Shown piece after piece: positions 1-10,385 of a DNA stretch of 64,000 nucleotides. The stretch is from Sialis fuliginosa (taxonomy: Eukaryota > Arthropoda > Insecta > Megaloptera > Sialidae): positions 4,164,701-4,228,700 of the forward strand of contig OY540816.1 in the NCBI GenBank assembly GCA_961205875.1. The letters run 5' to 3'. The position numbers were made by a program, and so were the translations under genes. Every line of letters begins with the position of its first letter. The stretch's first letter is position 1. The notes under the pieces are model-generated. The model had not been told where the DNA came from. It saw only the letters and a list, made by a program, of their open reading frames with translations, and made no database searches.

Positions 1-607
1 ATCGAAATGCCTGAATATAACCCAATCATTTTAGATTTTTTCACGAAAAAACTGCCTAGTCGAAACTTTTGACGCAGTTGTGTGTCCCCGGCGGAGTAGA
101 TGATGAAATCACATTCTTGCCCATAAATTAGTTACCGGAAGTGTCCGCCATCTTGGATTTTTTTTTTTTTTTGTCGATTTGAACGCGTAGTTTACATTTC
201 TAGATAAAAAAGTAAGTAACAAATTTGTAGAGAATTAAATTCTTTACAATCTTCATACAGTCAATATTGTTGAAAAAACATTATTTATTGCTAATAATAA
301 GCAAAAAGTGTTAAAAATTAGAAGAGTGGCGCAGTTTTTTCAACTTTTGTGTCATTTTTATTGAAAATAAATGGCACATTTAAATGACACAGTTGTAGAG
401 GACTTCTTAAAATATTACAGGGTGTTCCATTTAAAAAAATCTTTGTTTTTGTTATAGCGCAAAAATGGGACACCCTGTATTGTTGAAAAAAAATTTACGA
501 CGTTGGTCTTTCCAAACCAATAATATTATGCACGTGCACTATTTTTGCAACAACCTAATACATTTTCTATCGGTTAGGTATCGAAATGCAGAATTTCGGA
601 TATAACA
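1..607. other. AT-rich non-coding stretch
   Basis: No coding exon seen. The stretch is AT-rich with homopolymer runs and carries only a small inverted-repeat element, listed separately. Confidence 0.5.
418..479. repeat. Short inverted-repeat (CAGGGTGT-type ends)
   Basis: The left end reads ACAGGGTGTTCC and the right end GGGACACCCTGT, facing each other over about 62 bp. This looks like a very short MITE or deletion relic. No target duplication is obvious. Confidence 0.45.
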
Positions 608-1616
608 TCCTTAATATATATAAAGCTTAACGTCTGTCTGTCTGTCCGTTAGTGCGCTTATTACTCGAGAACCACTTATCCGATTTACGTGGTTTCTTTT
701 TTAATTCATAGGTACGTTCTCTGGCTATATAGGTTATCGGCTATATTTTGTTACGTTAGGTAACATAACAACTAAGTAGTGACGATTATGACCTGCAAAA
801 CATTAATCCTTATCGAAATAAATGATTTCATCGTCATAAGATATAATTGTATATACACTCATCCAAACAATTAAAGGAACGAGAATTTAAACATTTTTTT
901 GGGGTGTTTTTTGAAGTGCTGTATCTTTGTGAAAAATAGTCGTATCGAAATAAAACAAAAAGCATTTTAAAGCGTCAAGTTTCTAGTTTTGAGATTTTTT
1001 AGCATAATTTTTTTTGAGTTACGGTTATCGCGCAATCAAAAGAAATAGTGGGACACAAAAATATTCCAATTTTTTAAATTTTTTTTAATGGTCCTCGGGC
1101 TTGGGAAATTTTTTTTCAGTTAAACCAATGCATTGGTCAGTTAACTTGTTTATTCAGCTTTAATTTGCTTTTTTTTTTGGTCTCTCTCAATTTTTTTTCG
1201 CCGAGATATCTGCCTTTAAATGAAAAATGATTCTTTTGTCTTCGATCATCAATATATCAGCAATTAATGATTAAACAGTAAATTTAAGGGCAGTTTTAAA
1301 AACTTGAATAAATTTCCTACAAGACCCTTTCATGACTTTATTAGAAAAAAACTTTTTTTACCCTCACCATTAGTGTGAAAAAGTACAAAAAATGACCTTT
1401 TATGTTCTTTTAGTAAATCTATCGCTACTTTACAAATATTGATGGGAAGATTAATGTTGCCAGGTGATTTTACAGCTTAATGTACCTCCAACAGCTCTGT
1501 AAATTTTTTAATTGATGCATCGAACCGTTTTTTCGGACCGATTGATCTATATTTTTCAAAAATCCTAAACAATAATTCCGTAGTCCACGCGGGCGAAGCC
1601 GCGAGGGCCCAGCTAG
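608..1616 (+). mobile_element. Helitron, family 1, copy 1 (non-autonomous)
   Basis: It starts A|TCCTTAATATATATAAAG and ends CTAG|T, the Helitron rule of 5'-TC, 3'-CTRR and insertion between A and T. A GC-rich hairpin (CGCGG-GCGAAG-CCGCG, 1588-1603) sits 9 bp before the terminal CTAG, as expected for a Helitron 3' end. A CTGT microsatellite follows the 5' end. No Rep/helicase coding is present, so it would depend on enzymes supplied elsewhere. Related copies lie at 12826-13673 (minus) and 62994-63884 (plus). This copy is interrupted near 855 by a fragment of another repeat. Confidence 0.8.
855..1275 (+). mobile_element. Half-copy of the ACACTCATCC foldback element
   Basis: It begins ACACTCATCCAAACAATT and closely follows the left arm of the palindromic element at 29553-30234, including the internal AAACCAATGCATTGGTCAG motif. 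The right arm is missing, so only about half the element is present inside the Helitron. Confidence 0.7.
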
Positions 1617-1665
1617 TTTTTTATAAAAATAAAACCGTGTTGAATTATTCGATAACAACACCTAC

Positions 1666-1910
1666 CTGAGCAAACAGTGTTAGCACAACCCATTGATAAT
1701 ATTTATGTACTTTTATTTCCAAGAATTTATCAGAAAACCTATGCGCCTTGTTTGTATAATGTTTAGTTATTGCAGATGTTATAATTGAATTCTTGTTATA
1801 TTCATGACTGGCAGCCACTCCAGGATAAGGAATATCTCTGCCTAATTCTTCTACATGCAAGGGATGTCTATTGTATATACTGTAGGTCGCATGAATCCAA
1901 CAAAATGAAT
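1666..1910 (-). CDS. Innexin gene, exon 2 (partial gene)
   Basis: This exon continues the innexin begun at 8697-8889. It encodes about residues 65-146: the second cysteine of extracellular loop 1 in SFCWIHATYS, then GRDIPYPGV, and the family signature HKYYQWVVLTLFAQ at the start of membrane segment 2. The acceptor is AG at 1911-1912; the donor is CAG|GTAGGT at 1666/1665. The exon is 245 nt: 2 nt complete the codon split from exon 1, then 81 codons follow, so it ends in phase 0. The loop between PGV and YYQW is about 40 residues, against about 17 in the other innexin of this window. Later exons must lie beyond the left edge. Family assignment is firm; the orthologue is not. It may be a separate gene or an alternative N-terminus of the gene at 49244-49600. 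Confidence 0.87.
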
Positions 1911-1969
1911 CTAAAATAATTTCGATATTGTATAAGTACGTAAACTTGATTAATATACCTTTTACAGTA

Positions 1970-2080
1970 TAAATTCACACTTATGAAACATAATTTCACA
2001 TTAACGAAAACAGATTTCACACAAATGAAATATAATTTCACACTAACGAAAACTGATTTCGCACAAATGAAAACAGAATT
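1970..2080. repeat. 42-bp tandem array, left arm (about 2.5 copies)
   Basis: Repeated units carry TTTCACACTAACGAAAAC and GATTTCGCACAAATGAAA-like halves. It mirrors the array at 3481-3680. Confidence 0.7.
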
Positions 2081-2457
2081 AATTATTACAGAATTAATTA
2101 ATTTATCAAGTGTGAAATTAATATAAAAAAGAAGTTTTTTATTCCTTATAATATTAAATATACATGTTAATTATATCACATTTTAATAAGGTCTTCCTGG
2201 CGCAATGATGCAGTATAATATCGTTCGACACGGTTTGCATATCCAAGATGTTATGAAATCTCTTAAATTGCCACATTAGCAATGTTTTTTTAAGTGGAAT
2301 TCCTTTAAACCGTTAGTAAAACGACATATCCAGGGAAGAATTCATGTAGGTTTATTGAATTATACATGTGCTAACAATCAAGCACAAATCATTTTAAAAT
2401 TTTGAATGCGTATTTTGGAAGACATTGCCTCCATGTTGAACGATATTATGCTGTATC

Positions 2458-3338
2458 TAGGGATTGCAATCCCGATCAAAATTTTCAATCCCGGGATTTC
2501 GAGATTGAACAATTTTCAAATCCCGGGATTAGAATTTATTTTTGTAAAAAAATTATTTAACTATTTAAAACCTTGTAAAAAAAATTTGAAATGTGTACTT
2601 ACGGTTTTACTTATGATTATGAAAAATATCCATAAGTGAACTTTCGTAAAAAAATAATAAATTGATTTTATAAATAGAATTTAAATGTACAAGTCCTTTT
2701 GTGTCCGTTTTGTTTTACATTTTGCAGATTGTTTATTCACTTCCCGCAAAAAGTGGGTATTTATACACAGACAATTTATGTACACTATTTAATTTCACAT
2801 ATTTTTTATTAGCACATTTATCTAGGTTTGACCATAATAATTAACCGTTAACAAAATATGTAATAAATAGAATTTGATATTCAGATCTATATATGCATAG
2901 TAAAAAGAAATGCAGTCAGATACTATATGTCACTGTGGTATTGCTAGTTCTATGTCGATAACTTTATACACAACAGACGTAGACGTAAATGGTAAATACA
3001 TTATACCAATCCTTAAAATTTGTTAAAATCTCTATGTCTATGGTTAAAATGCATTACACGTTCTTGGAAAAAACAATGCAGTCAGGAGACCCTTGTAAGC
3101 GTAAAGTTTCTAAAAAGGTCGTTTTATTGCAACCAGATGCACTGGAATTGGCGCCAAACTTAAAAATGTCACTTTCCATGTGGGCTAGCGTTATAATATC
3201 CTCATAGAAATCATGAGAATGCAAATCCAGATTAATTTTTATAAATCCCGAAATCCCGGTATTAATGTGTTTCTAATCCCGGGATTTCGAGATCAAATTA
3301 TTAGGCGGGATCCCGGGATCCCGGGATTGCAATCCCTA
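2458..3338. mobile_element. Non-autonomous hAT element (881 bp)
   Basis: It is bounded by an exact 8-bp target duplication GCTGTATC (2450-2457 and 3339-3346). Ends are TAGGGATTGCAATCCC inverted repeats, and subterminal GGGATTTCGAGAT/CCCGGGAT motifs are repeated in both arms. The 8-bp duplication plus a TAGGG end is diagnostic of hAT. No hAT transposase motif is seen; short internal reading frames are unremarkable. It sits inside the element at 1954-3696 and so is younger. Confidence 0.88.
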
Positions 3339-3480
3339 GCTGTATCATTGTACCAGGACGATCTTATTAAATTTTGTGAGATTTGGTTAACCCCTGTGTA
3401 GGGTTCTAAGGTTAATATAATAGGAAATAAAATTTTTTCAAACATGTATTATTTTGTTAAAAAATTAATTTTCCTATAAT

Positions 3481-3680
3481 ATGTGAATTCTGTTTTCATT
3501 TGTGTGAAATCAGTTTTCATTAATGTGAAATTATATTTAATTTGTGCGAAATCAGTTTTCGTTAGTGTGAAATTATATTTAATTTGTGCGAAATCAGTTT
3601 TCGTTAGTGTGAAATTATATTTCATTTGTGTGAAATCTGTTTTCGTTAATGTGAAATTATGTTTCATAAGTGTGAATTTA
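3481..3680. repeat. 42-bp tandem array, right arm (about 4 copies)
   Basis: The unit begins GTGAAATTATATTTAATTTG and continues with TGCGAAATCAGTTTTCGTTAGT. Inverted relative to 1970-2080. Because 42 is divisible by 3, both strands give spurious repetitive reading frames here. Confidence 0.75.
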
Positions 3681-3728
3681 TACTGTAAAAGGTATAGTAC
3701 AGTACATTTAGACGAAAAATAGATGTAT

Positions 3729-3934
3729 AGGGAGCTGAATTTTATTTTTGTATACACCTTCATTTTATCTTTATAAAAAGGTACCAAAAGTCCCCATTGA
3801 TCCCTTGCGAGCATACTTTTTTACAGCCCACAAAAGTATGTATATGTATGATAATAAGGGATTGATGGGGACTTTTGGTACCTTATTTATAAAGACAAAA
3901 TGAAAGTGTATACTATACAAAAATTCAGCTCCCT
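3729..3934. mobile_element. Small foldback MITE (AGGGAGCTGAATTTT ends)
   Basis: Two arms of about 75 bp (3729-3806, 3856-3934) are near-perfect inverted copies, including GGTACCAAAAGTCCCCAT, around a roughly 50-bp centre. No coding capacity. Confidence 0.75.
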
Positions 3935-4367
3935 GCGAATTTTTCCCCAGTGAAAAGTGAAAACCTAATGTTCCTGGACTATAATAACACAATCTATCTA
4001 TATATCTAAGTTTTTAATATGACATGTATTTAATTTCCAATGAAGTGTACTTTGGTGAATTTAAGCTACACAATAAATTTAATTAATATATTTTAAGATG
4101 CTACAGATTCAGAAATCTAGATATAAAATAAAAATCATATTTGTAAAAAACGCTGGCTCTTTGGCGACATAGTATTAAGTAATTATAAATAATATAAACT
4201 ATAAAATGATCTTAAAATGTTGGTTATAAAATCTAATTGTATGTACTAAAATTTCAATTCGTTTCGATAATTTGTTTGCGAGTTACATTTCTTTAATTAA
4301 GTAAAATAAATCAAAGATACCAGCATCCGAAGAACAAGTGAGCTGATTAACAAAATCTATGAATGTT
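3935..4367. other. AT-rich intronic DNA
   Basis: No coding exon, repeat or RNA gene recognised here; it is intron of the innexin gene. Confidence 0.5.
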
Positions 4368-4543
4368 AAAGGCCTCTATACACCACTCAATTTGCAGGGC
4401 CGATTTGTCGGGAGGTAGAGTTGGGGTACTGCAGATTGGGTCGTGTATAGACAAATCGGGTAGATTATTCCGCGAATAGTCGTACCTTCACTCTTCCCCC
4501 GATAAATCGGCCCTGCTGATTTGGTGGTGTATAGAGACCTTTA
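4368..4543. mobile_element. MITE, AAAGGCCTCTATACACCAC family, copy 1
   Basis: The arms AAAGGCCTCTATACACCA and TGGTGTATAGAGACCTTT face each other, and inner GCAGGGCCGATTT motifs are also inverted. A diverged second copy is at 24073-24205. No coding. Confidence 0.72.
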
Positions 4544-4686
4544 TTCCTAATCTGTTGTAATTTATAGTTCCAGAGTACTATGTAACCGAATTAGTGATGT
4601 TTATTTTATTCGTCCAATAAATTTTGAGATTTTTTTGTATCTACAATTTAGTATTTTCCTCTGTTTTTATTAGATCCATAACCACT

Positions 4687-4911
4687 TACCTTGGGTTGCA
4701 TAAAGCAAAATTAATCATGATTAGTTAATCAGTTGTTTTCAAACCATTATTACGACAATTCTAAAAAACAATTACGGTTATGATAAATTTATAAGGTAAA
4801 AAATTATCATATTTAGTGAATTGTTTATTTACAAGAATTAACATTAATTATGGTTTGAAAACAACCGATTAACTAATCGTGGTTAATTTTGCTTTATGCA
4901 ACCCAAGGTTA
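4687..4911. mobile_element. Foldback MITE (TACCTTGGGTTGCATAAAGC ends)
   Basis: Arms of about 60 bp at each end are near-perfect inverted copies, containing CAAAATTAATCATGATTAG and its mirror. The centre is AT-rich. No coding. Confidence 0.75.
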
Positions 4912-5185
4912 GAATACTTTAACAAACATTAAATTTGGAATGCTTCCACAATAATGTGAGTTGATTACATACACGTTACACAAAAGTTTGCAAACTCATT
5001 TAAGTAAAGTAGATATAACCATACGTACATGTGTATGTATAATGTAGATATGTATGTATGAGATGTAATATTTTTTAAATTGGATTTATTTATCTTCCAC
5101 ATAAAACAGATTGCCAAATTTTGAAATTTTCGATTTAAAAGTTACTTTAAAAGCAATACAATCACGAATCATATATTTTTTTATA

Positions 5186-6979
5186 CACAGAGAGAAAAGT
5201 CATGATAATTTTTATACAGAAAATCTTAGAAAAATTACTGTGCTCTCTTATAATGCGTGCGCAATCGACGATACAAGTAAAAAATATTTATACGTCCATA
5301 TAAAAATTATCAGTGCTTACATTATATAAATTGCTTTTTTATCACGGTAGAAATTACGGTGCTAGCATGGTAATATTTGGAACGCTGTATCAGAAAACTG
5401 CCTTACCGGCCTTACCGATTCAGTAAAATTTCTATAGCTTATTATTTTTTTTTTCAAACAGAAAGGTAAAAACAATAAAAAGCAATTTCATTTTAAGAAA
5501 GTTATCGATTTATTTATATAATATACATTGTTTTGAATTTTACAACTAATAATAGTTTACAAATATAGTTGTAGAACAATTTACATAAAGATATGACAAC
5601 CAATACATGTGCAAAGAGACCGATTCACAGAACAAATTAAATATAAAATAACGTATTTTCAATATCTAAAATCTAAACTAACCTATATCTGTCAAAACTT
5701 ATTTTACAAATAAAACTTCTAAAAATAACACATTAAAACCGAACAAAACATTATTGTAAAACATTTATCACCCACATTCATTTAAAATTCGCACAAAACA
5801 ATAATTTTAATAAAATAAAAACAATCATAGCCATTTTAAATGTAATTGTATGCTACACGTCCCGCTTTAAATATTATTCACACTAAAAACAATTTTGAAT
5901 ATAAATTAAAATATAATACTTTAAAATCACGATAACATAGAAAAATATCTTTAAAATAGAAAACACTACACAATTACAATATGTACTTTTAAAACAAATA
6001 TACATTCTAATGCCCGGTATTATAAAGGACCTAACAAAATTTGTTAGCTAGCAATTACATTCATATGGGGTATTAATACTGTACTAGTATCTATGGATTA
6101 GTTATGGAATTTAGAGCAGTGACACTTCAATTAATTGTAACACAGTTGGCATCTTTGACCGTACAAAATAATTTTCATAACATCACCACTGTTTTAATAC
6201 CATTTGTATTTACCTTCAACGCGTGCGCGAAACTTGTCAAAGTCATCAACAAACTCCAAAAGAACTGTCATATATGTTTGATACCTCAGTTGAAAGTGTT
6301 TGTTAGCTAACAAATTTGTTAGGTCCTTTATAATACCGGGCATAAATATGTATGTAACTGTCAGCTTATAGGCCGTCGGAAGATCGAAAATAGCCGACTG
6401 TACTCGAACCTTACTACCTTGTTTATGCTGATAGTAAAATTTGCTTTGTATCCTAACTTTCTATTAAGATATATCGAAAACCATAAATCTGAGATCTAGA
6501 CATGATGCGTATGATTTTTAGAGAATCGTTTTACAAACAAAATAAAACCATACATACATCTCCACGATAAACAGTTAATGAGATATCACATTTTTAGTTT
6601 TTGTGTTTTCAACATAATTGGTATCTTCTGTCTTTTTCTTTCTTTCTGCTTTTGCCAGATATCTTTGAAATATCATTGAATTTTATAAGTCAGTATTGTA
6701 AAATTTATCAGACCGCCTAATAATTTACATCAACTTAAATAGCATTTTTTTTAAGAAAAACAATTAAAAAATACAAATTTGTCGAGATAGGAACTTTTTA
6801 CTGTGCTGTTTTATAAATTTCGCTGGCCTGTATTTTAAAAAATACTATTGTGTCCTTTACTTTTTATATTATGAATTTTAATTTTTCTTATTTTACCGTA
6901 TAAAATTGACCATATTCGACTTTCGCACATCGTTTATAGTGCAGAGCACAGTAATTTTTCTAAGATTTTTCTCTCCGTG
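5186..6979. mobile_element. TA-flanked element with CACAGAGAGAAAA ends
   Basis: It is bounded by TA (5184-5185, 6980-6981). The inverted ends CACAGAGAGAAAAGTC and CACGGAGAGAAAAATC are followed on both sides by ATCTTAGAAAAATTACTGTG. Similar ends occur on the element at 9290-10244. TA targeting suggests Tc1/mariner-type mobilisation; no transposase is seen. A PIF-like MITE is nested at 6011-6342. Confidence 0.65.
6011..6342. mobile_element. PIF/Harbinger-like MITE, copy 1 (332 bp)
   Basis: Ends TGCCCGGTATTATAAAGGAC are inverted, with a TAA target duplication on each side (6008-6010, 6343-6345); 3-bp TAA duplications typify PIF/Harbinger. A second copy of the same length lies at 23677-24008, and fragments at 22181-22262 and 59005-59063. 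Both full copies keep a 68-codon reading frame, but differences between them are mostly amino-acid-changing, so it does not look selected. Confidence 0.78.
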
Positions 6980-8109
6980 TACTTGTGTATGTTAATGAAG
7001 TATAAATGTGATGAAATGTATTTTTGCGTTATTGATTACTGAATAAGAAAATAAATTAAAAATGAGAAGTTATAATTTTTTCAGAATATTTAAAAATATT
7101 ATGGTATGATAAATAATAAGAATATATATTTTTTACCCTAAGTATTTTTAATAGTATTGAATCCAGAGATGTTACTCAGGGGGTTGAGATAAAGCAAATT
7201 CTGAAGGGTGGATTAATTTGGATAAAAAAAAATTGTCTCGAGGAGTGGGGATATCTACTAGCTTTTTATGTGTACATAACTTCAGTCACAACCAGTTAAA
7301 CATTCTATAAAAAAGTTATTTTAAAGTGTAAATAAAGCAACATTAAATAAATGTAAATTTTTAACAAATTTATTCCCACGAACATATATTTACAAAATCA
7401 AACGAAAAAAATGTATAAATTATTTTCAAATTTTTCACATAAAATCAATTTTATCTTCTCTTTACTCAAATGAGTACAATTAGTCCACTAAAATTAAAAA
7501 TTTCTTATAGGTGAAGAAATGAAATAAATATTCGCATGGATAATTTTAGTGCCGATCAATTGCTAATGATGTCCTTAATAAAATATTAAATTTGCAAGGT
7601 TGTGGGCCCCCGGGAAATACACAAAAAAAATAAAAACAAAAAAACTTGACCGCCGCCTATGTTTAAATCATCGATGCTGCGAAAACGATGGGAGCTAGAG
7701 CAATAATGAACAGAAACCATTTGATAGAGAATGTTTCCAATAAAAAATAATAAAGTTCATATCTCTAAAGTTAATAGTTTTTGAGTGATGGCCGTCGAAA
7801 ATGTCATGACTAAAATATAATTTTTGAAAAATGTCGCTTTATGTCCCGATCAGCTGTAAAAAGGAATATTGGTATTTAACGATTAATAAAAAATTTCAAA
7901 AAATTCACTGTTAAACTAGATACTATAGGAAAGTTATTTATTGGTTCAAAAATGGTTTTCACTTTGAATTGTAACTATAGGAGCTACATCAAGATTTTTT
8001 TTGTAATTTTTTGCCTTGTTGCTAACATTTGTTTTTATAAAATCAAAAATAGAGAAGATACATAGGAAATACAAATCGATAAATAAATAACAGTACTAGT
8101 ATACATATA
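6980..8109. other. AT-rich intronic DNA without recognised feature
   Basis: No exon, RNA gene or clearly bounded repeat recognised. Confidence 0.45.
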
Positions 8110-8665
8110 CTGGCACCAGTTATGGCTGCTATAAGAGCAAGGTTTATTATTTTTGTGATTGATGAGCTTCTTTTTTGTAATTCTCATGAACTGATGTTAC
8201 TAATAAAACAAGTAACTCTTTATTTAATCTATTTAATTACCAAAGTCCGCAAATATAGTTTGTTTTTTAAATTATAGCTTTTTATTTTGTTTATGTTTTT
8301 TTCTCCAGCAATGGATAAAGTAAAACCAGTAATGAGCACACAGTGATGGACACTAATGATTACAAAATGATAAGTACTACGACACAAAAGATATAAAAGA
8401 AAGAATCTTCAAATTTGAAATAATGTAAAGCAGTTGCTATGATAATATAATAATTAATAAATAAATTATACTAATAATTAATTTAAATATCCACCATTTT
8501 GACACCTATTGGTCGATTGTTATCAAATCACGCTGTAAAATGTATATAGATTAATTTTCAGGAATGGTAGTAATCAAATATCAACAAATATTTCTAATTC
8601 AATACCTAACATACATTTAATTTAAAAATAGCCATTACTGGGATCATATCCATGACTGGTGCCAG
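8110..8665 (-). mobile_element. MITE, TACTGGCACCAGT family, copy 1
   Basis: Inverted ends CTGGCACCAGTTATGG and CTGGCACCAGTCATGG are flanked by TA (8108-8109, 8666-8667). Other copies lie at 26065-26756, 41092-41627 and 41795-41942, sharing the motif GGTGTCAAAATGGTGGA. It ends 30 bp inside the intron from the innexin exon 1 donor. Confidence 0.78.
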
Positions 8666-8696
8666 TACCTTATATACATATTTGATATGTACAAAC

Positions 8697-8889
8697 CTAA
8701 AACAGATTTCTGTATGTTACTATTTTCACAATGAATAATTGATCCAGAAAATTGTGTTGTTAATAATATTATACACATGACAAATAGAAACGCACAAGTG
8801 TACTTATAACTTAATCTAAAAACAAAACCATCGAATGTTTCTCTTCTCACTTTAAATATTTTACTAACACCCGAAAATATTGACAACAT
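8697..8889 (-). CDS. Innexin gene, exon 1 (start of coding)
   Basis: Encodes the first 64 residues plus one base of an innexin. The N-terminus MLSIFSGVSKIFKVRRETFD is the short cytoplasmic helix of the family; VFRLSYKYT leads into membrane segment 1 (about residues 28-46); Cys54 in IIHC is the first of the two loop-1 cysteines. The ATG at 8889 fits the usual innexin N-terminus, which begins just before the amphipathic helix. The donor (GTTTGT at 8696) leaves a phase-1 codon that exon 2 (1666-1910) completes. Innexins form hexameric hemichannels and gap junctions in the plasma membrane. The sequence is divergent within the family, so I do not name an orthologue. Confidence 0.85.
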
Positions 8890-9185
8890 TTTAATACACC
8901 TTTCTATTAAAATTATACAACTAGATTATATTATATAGTCGTAACGTTTCTTCCAGTGATACCGTTACTTTTTGTGTTAATTTTAGTTTGTAGGGACGGA
9001 AGGAAGCATTATCTTTTAATGTAAACAGAAAACGGTGAAATCCAATGATTATTCTAATATGATCAGATCAGGGGTGTGTTGAATTACAAGTATGTAAGGT
9101 TGGCAAATGATGGCTTTAAATTCTGGATATGAAATGCCTCAGTGATTATTTACATAACTAATTATTTATTATAATAATATACTAT
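8890..9185 (-). other. Upstream region of the left innexin
   Basis: AT-rich sequence just upstream of the innexin start. It may hold a promoter or 5' UTR, but I see no clear TATA/initiator pair. No repeat recognised. Confidence 0.4.
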
Positions 9186-9289
9186 ATGGGCTGATAAGTC
9201 TTTCACTAACATTGAAAAAACGATTTTTTTTAATAAAGAAACTCTTTTATTCTTCTACATAATCTTCATCTTTCGATACCGGTCTTATA
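9186..9289 (-). pseudogene. Mariner fossil, 3' part
   Basis: This continues the mariner fragment at 10247-10385 beyond the insertion at 9290-10244. On the minus strand it would encode the last residues of the transposase and then the 3' terminal region (mirror of ATATGGGCTGATAAGTCTTT). The reading frame breaks soon after the junction. Confidence 0.6.
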
Positions 9290-10244
9290 CACGCAGAGAA
9301 AAAACATGGTTGAGACAATAATGTTTAGAGAGCATAATAATATGATTGTAATCTTTATTGCAGGAATCATAATTATAACCATTTAATGATAACTTCTCTT
9401 TTGTGACTACCATACACTATTAGTGTCGAGAACATAATATGTTTGATGCAACCATGTTGTTTTATTGTCGAGAACATAATATGTTGAATGCAACCATCTT
9501 GTTTAGAGGACGATAACATAATATGTTGAATACAACAATCATGTTGTTTCGATTCATTTTTTTATTTGTTATTAATAAAGTTCTGCCTCCGTATTTAAAG
9601 TAGAATGACACAAAACAAAGCTGTTTTTAGACAAACTCATAACAAAAATATAATTCACTCACTGGGTGTAATATGCAGTATTTAAAACACTTTGCATATA
9701 TATATCTTTCACTTTACAAACTTTACTGTAGGAACAATTTACCAGTGTATTTAATTAATAGAATATAAAATAAGAACTGAAAAAAAATGAAAGAATTCCG
9801 CCTCTATAAACTCACATTGCACATGACCACGTTACACTTAAAAAATAACTTTGAACATATTACTTGGTATAGTGACTATACCTAATGGTTGTTCCAATCA
9901 TATTTATATTACGTCAACTATAATAGGGTATCGTATAAAAATCAAAACAAACGATTGTTTATCAAGGAAATCATTGTTGTAAAGCAAATGATTACTGGAA
10001 TCATAAATATCAAATTAATATTATGTTACCAAAATCATACTTTTTTTTAAATTTCTGGTGATAATGTAACATAGTACTTACAAAAAGAAAATGTTTTCTA
10101 TAATAATTTAATTTTTACGGTAATCATTCTGAAAAATATGAAATTATTACAAGTATTAACTATTTTCATAGTAACCAATATATTATACATACAAAAAAGT
10201 TATGTTGCTGCGATCATGTCACAACCATGTTTTTTCTCTGCGTG
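9290..10244. mobile_element. TA-flanked element (CACGCAGAGAAAAAAC ends) inside a mariner fossil
   Basis: The 955-bp element has inverted ends CACGCAGAGAAAAAACATGG and a TA duplication (9288-9289, 10245-10246). No transposase is seen. It carries a short tandem repeat near its left end. Its insertion splits the mariner remnant, so it is younger. Confidence 0.78.
9415..9545. repeat. About 47-bp tandem repeat, three copies
   Basis: Three imperfect units each contain AACATAATATGTTTGATGCA or a close variant, in the subterminal region of the 9290-10244 element. Confidence 0.65.
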
Positions 10245-10246
10245 TA

Positions 10247-10385
10247 GTTGTTCTCTCAAAATAGGCGTTTGTTTCCAACTCGATCTCTTCATTAGAGTAA
10301 AATCTTTTACCAGAGAGCCACATTTTCAATTTCGGAAAAAGGTAGTAGTCGCTGGGGATCAAGTCAGGAGAATATGGTGGTTTAA
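10247..10385 (-). pseudogene. Mariner transposase C-terminal fragment
   Basis: The minus strand encodes PPYSPDLIPSDYYLFPKLK followed by a GKRFYSNEEIE-like stretch. YSPDLxPSDY is the mariner motif that contains the third catalytic aspartate of the DD34D triad. The match starts abruptly next to a poly-C run near 10387, and N-terminal transposase sequence is absent. A dead relic. Confidence 0.85.

Larger units (their letters stand above)
1954..3696. mobile_element. TA-flanked DNA element with tandem-repeat termini
   Basis: Terminal inverted repeats start TATACCTTTTACAGTATA at the left, with the mirror image at the right; the outermost TA may be the target duplication. Just inside each end are tandem copies of a 42-bp unit in opposite orientations, giving a foldback structure. 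Without the nested hAT (2458-3338 plus its duplication) it would be about 0.85 kb and has no transposase. The left end lies only 43 bp from the innexin exon 2 acceptor. Confidence 0.7.
1911..8696 (-). other. Innexin intron 1 (6.8 kb, transposon-filled)
   Basis: The intron is inferred from matching GT donor (8696-8695) and AG acceptor (1912-1911), both phase 1, which join the split codon into Asp within VLDSFCW. It holds a TA-flanked element with a nested hAT, two foldback elements, a MITE, a larger element with a nested PIF-like MITE, and the TACTGGCACCAGT MITE. The outermost insertions end about 43 bp from the acceptor and 30 bp from the donor. Confidence 0.8.

Noticed and set aside
3449-3814. 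121-codon frame of repeated NFTLTKTDF units
   Set aside because: It is a translation of the 42-bp tandem array; the period is a multiple of three, so frames stay open by accident on both strands.
6104-6310. 68-codon reading frame kept in both full copies of the PIF-like MITE (also 23709-23915)
   Set aside because: Differences between the two copies are about ten amino-acid-changing to four silent, which is what neutral drift gives. No known domain.
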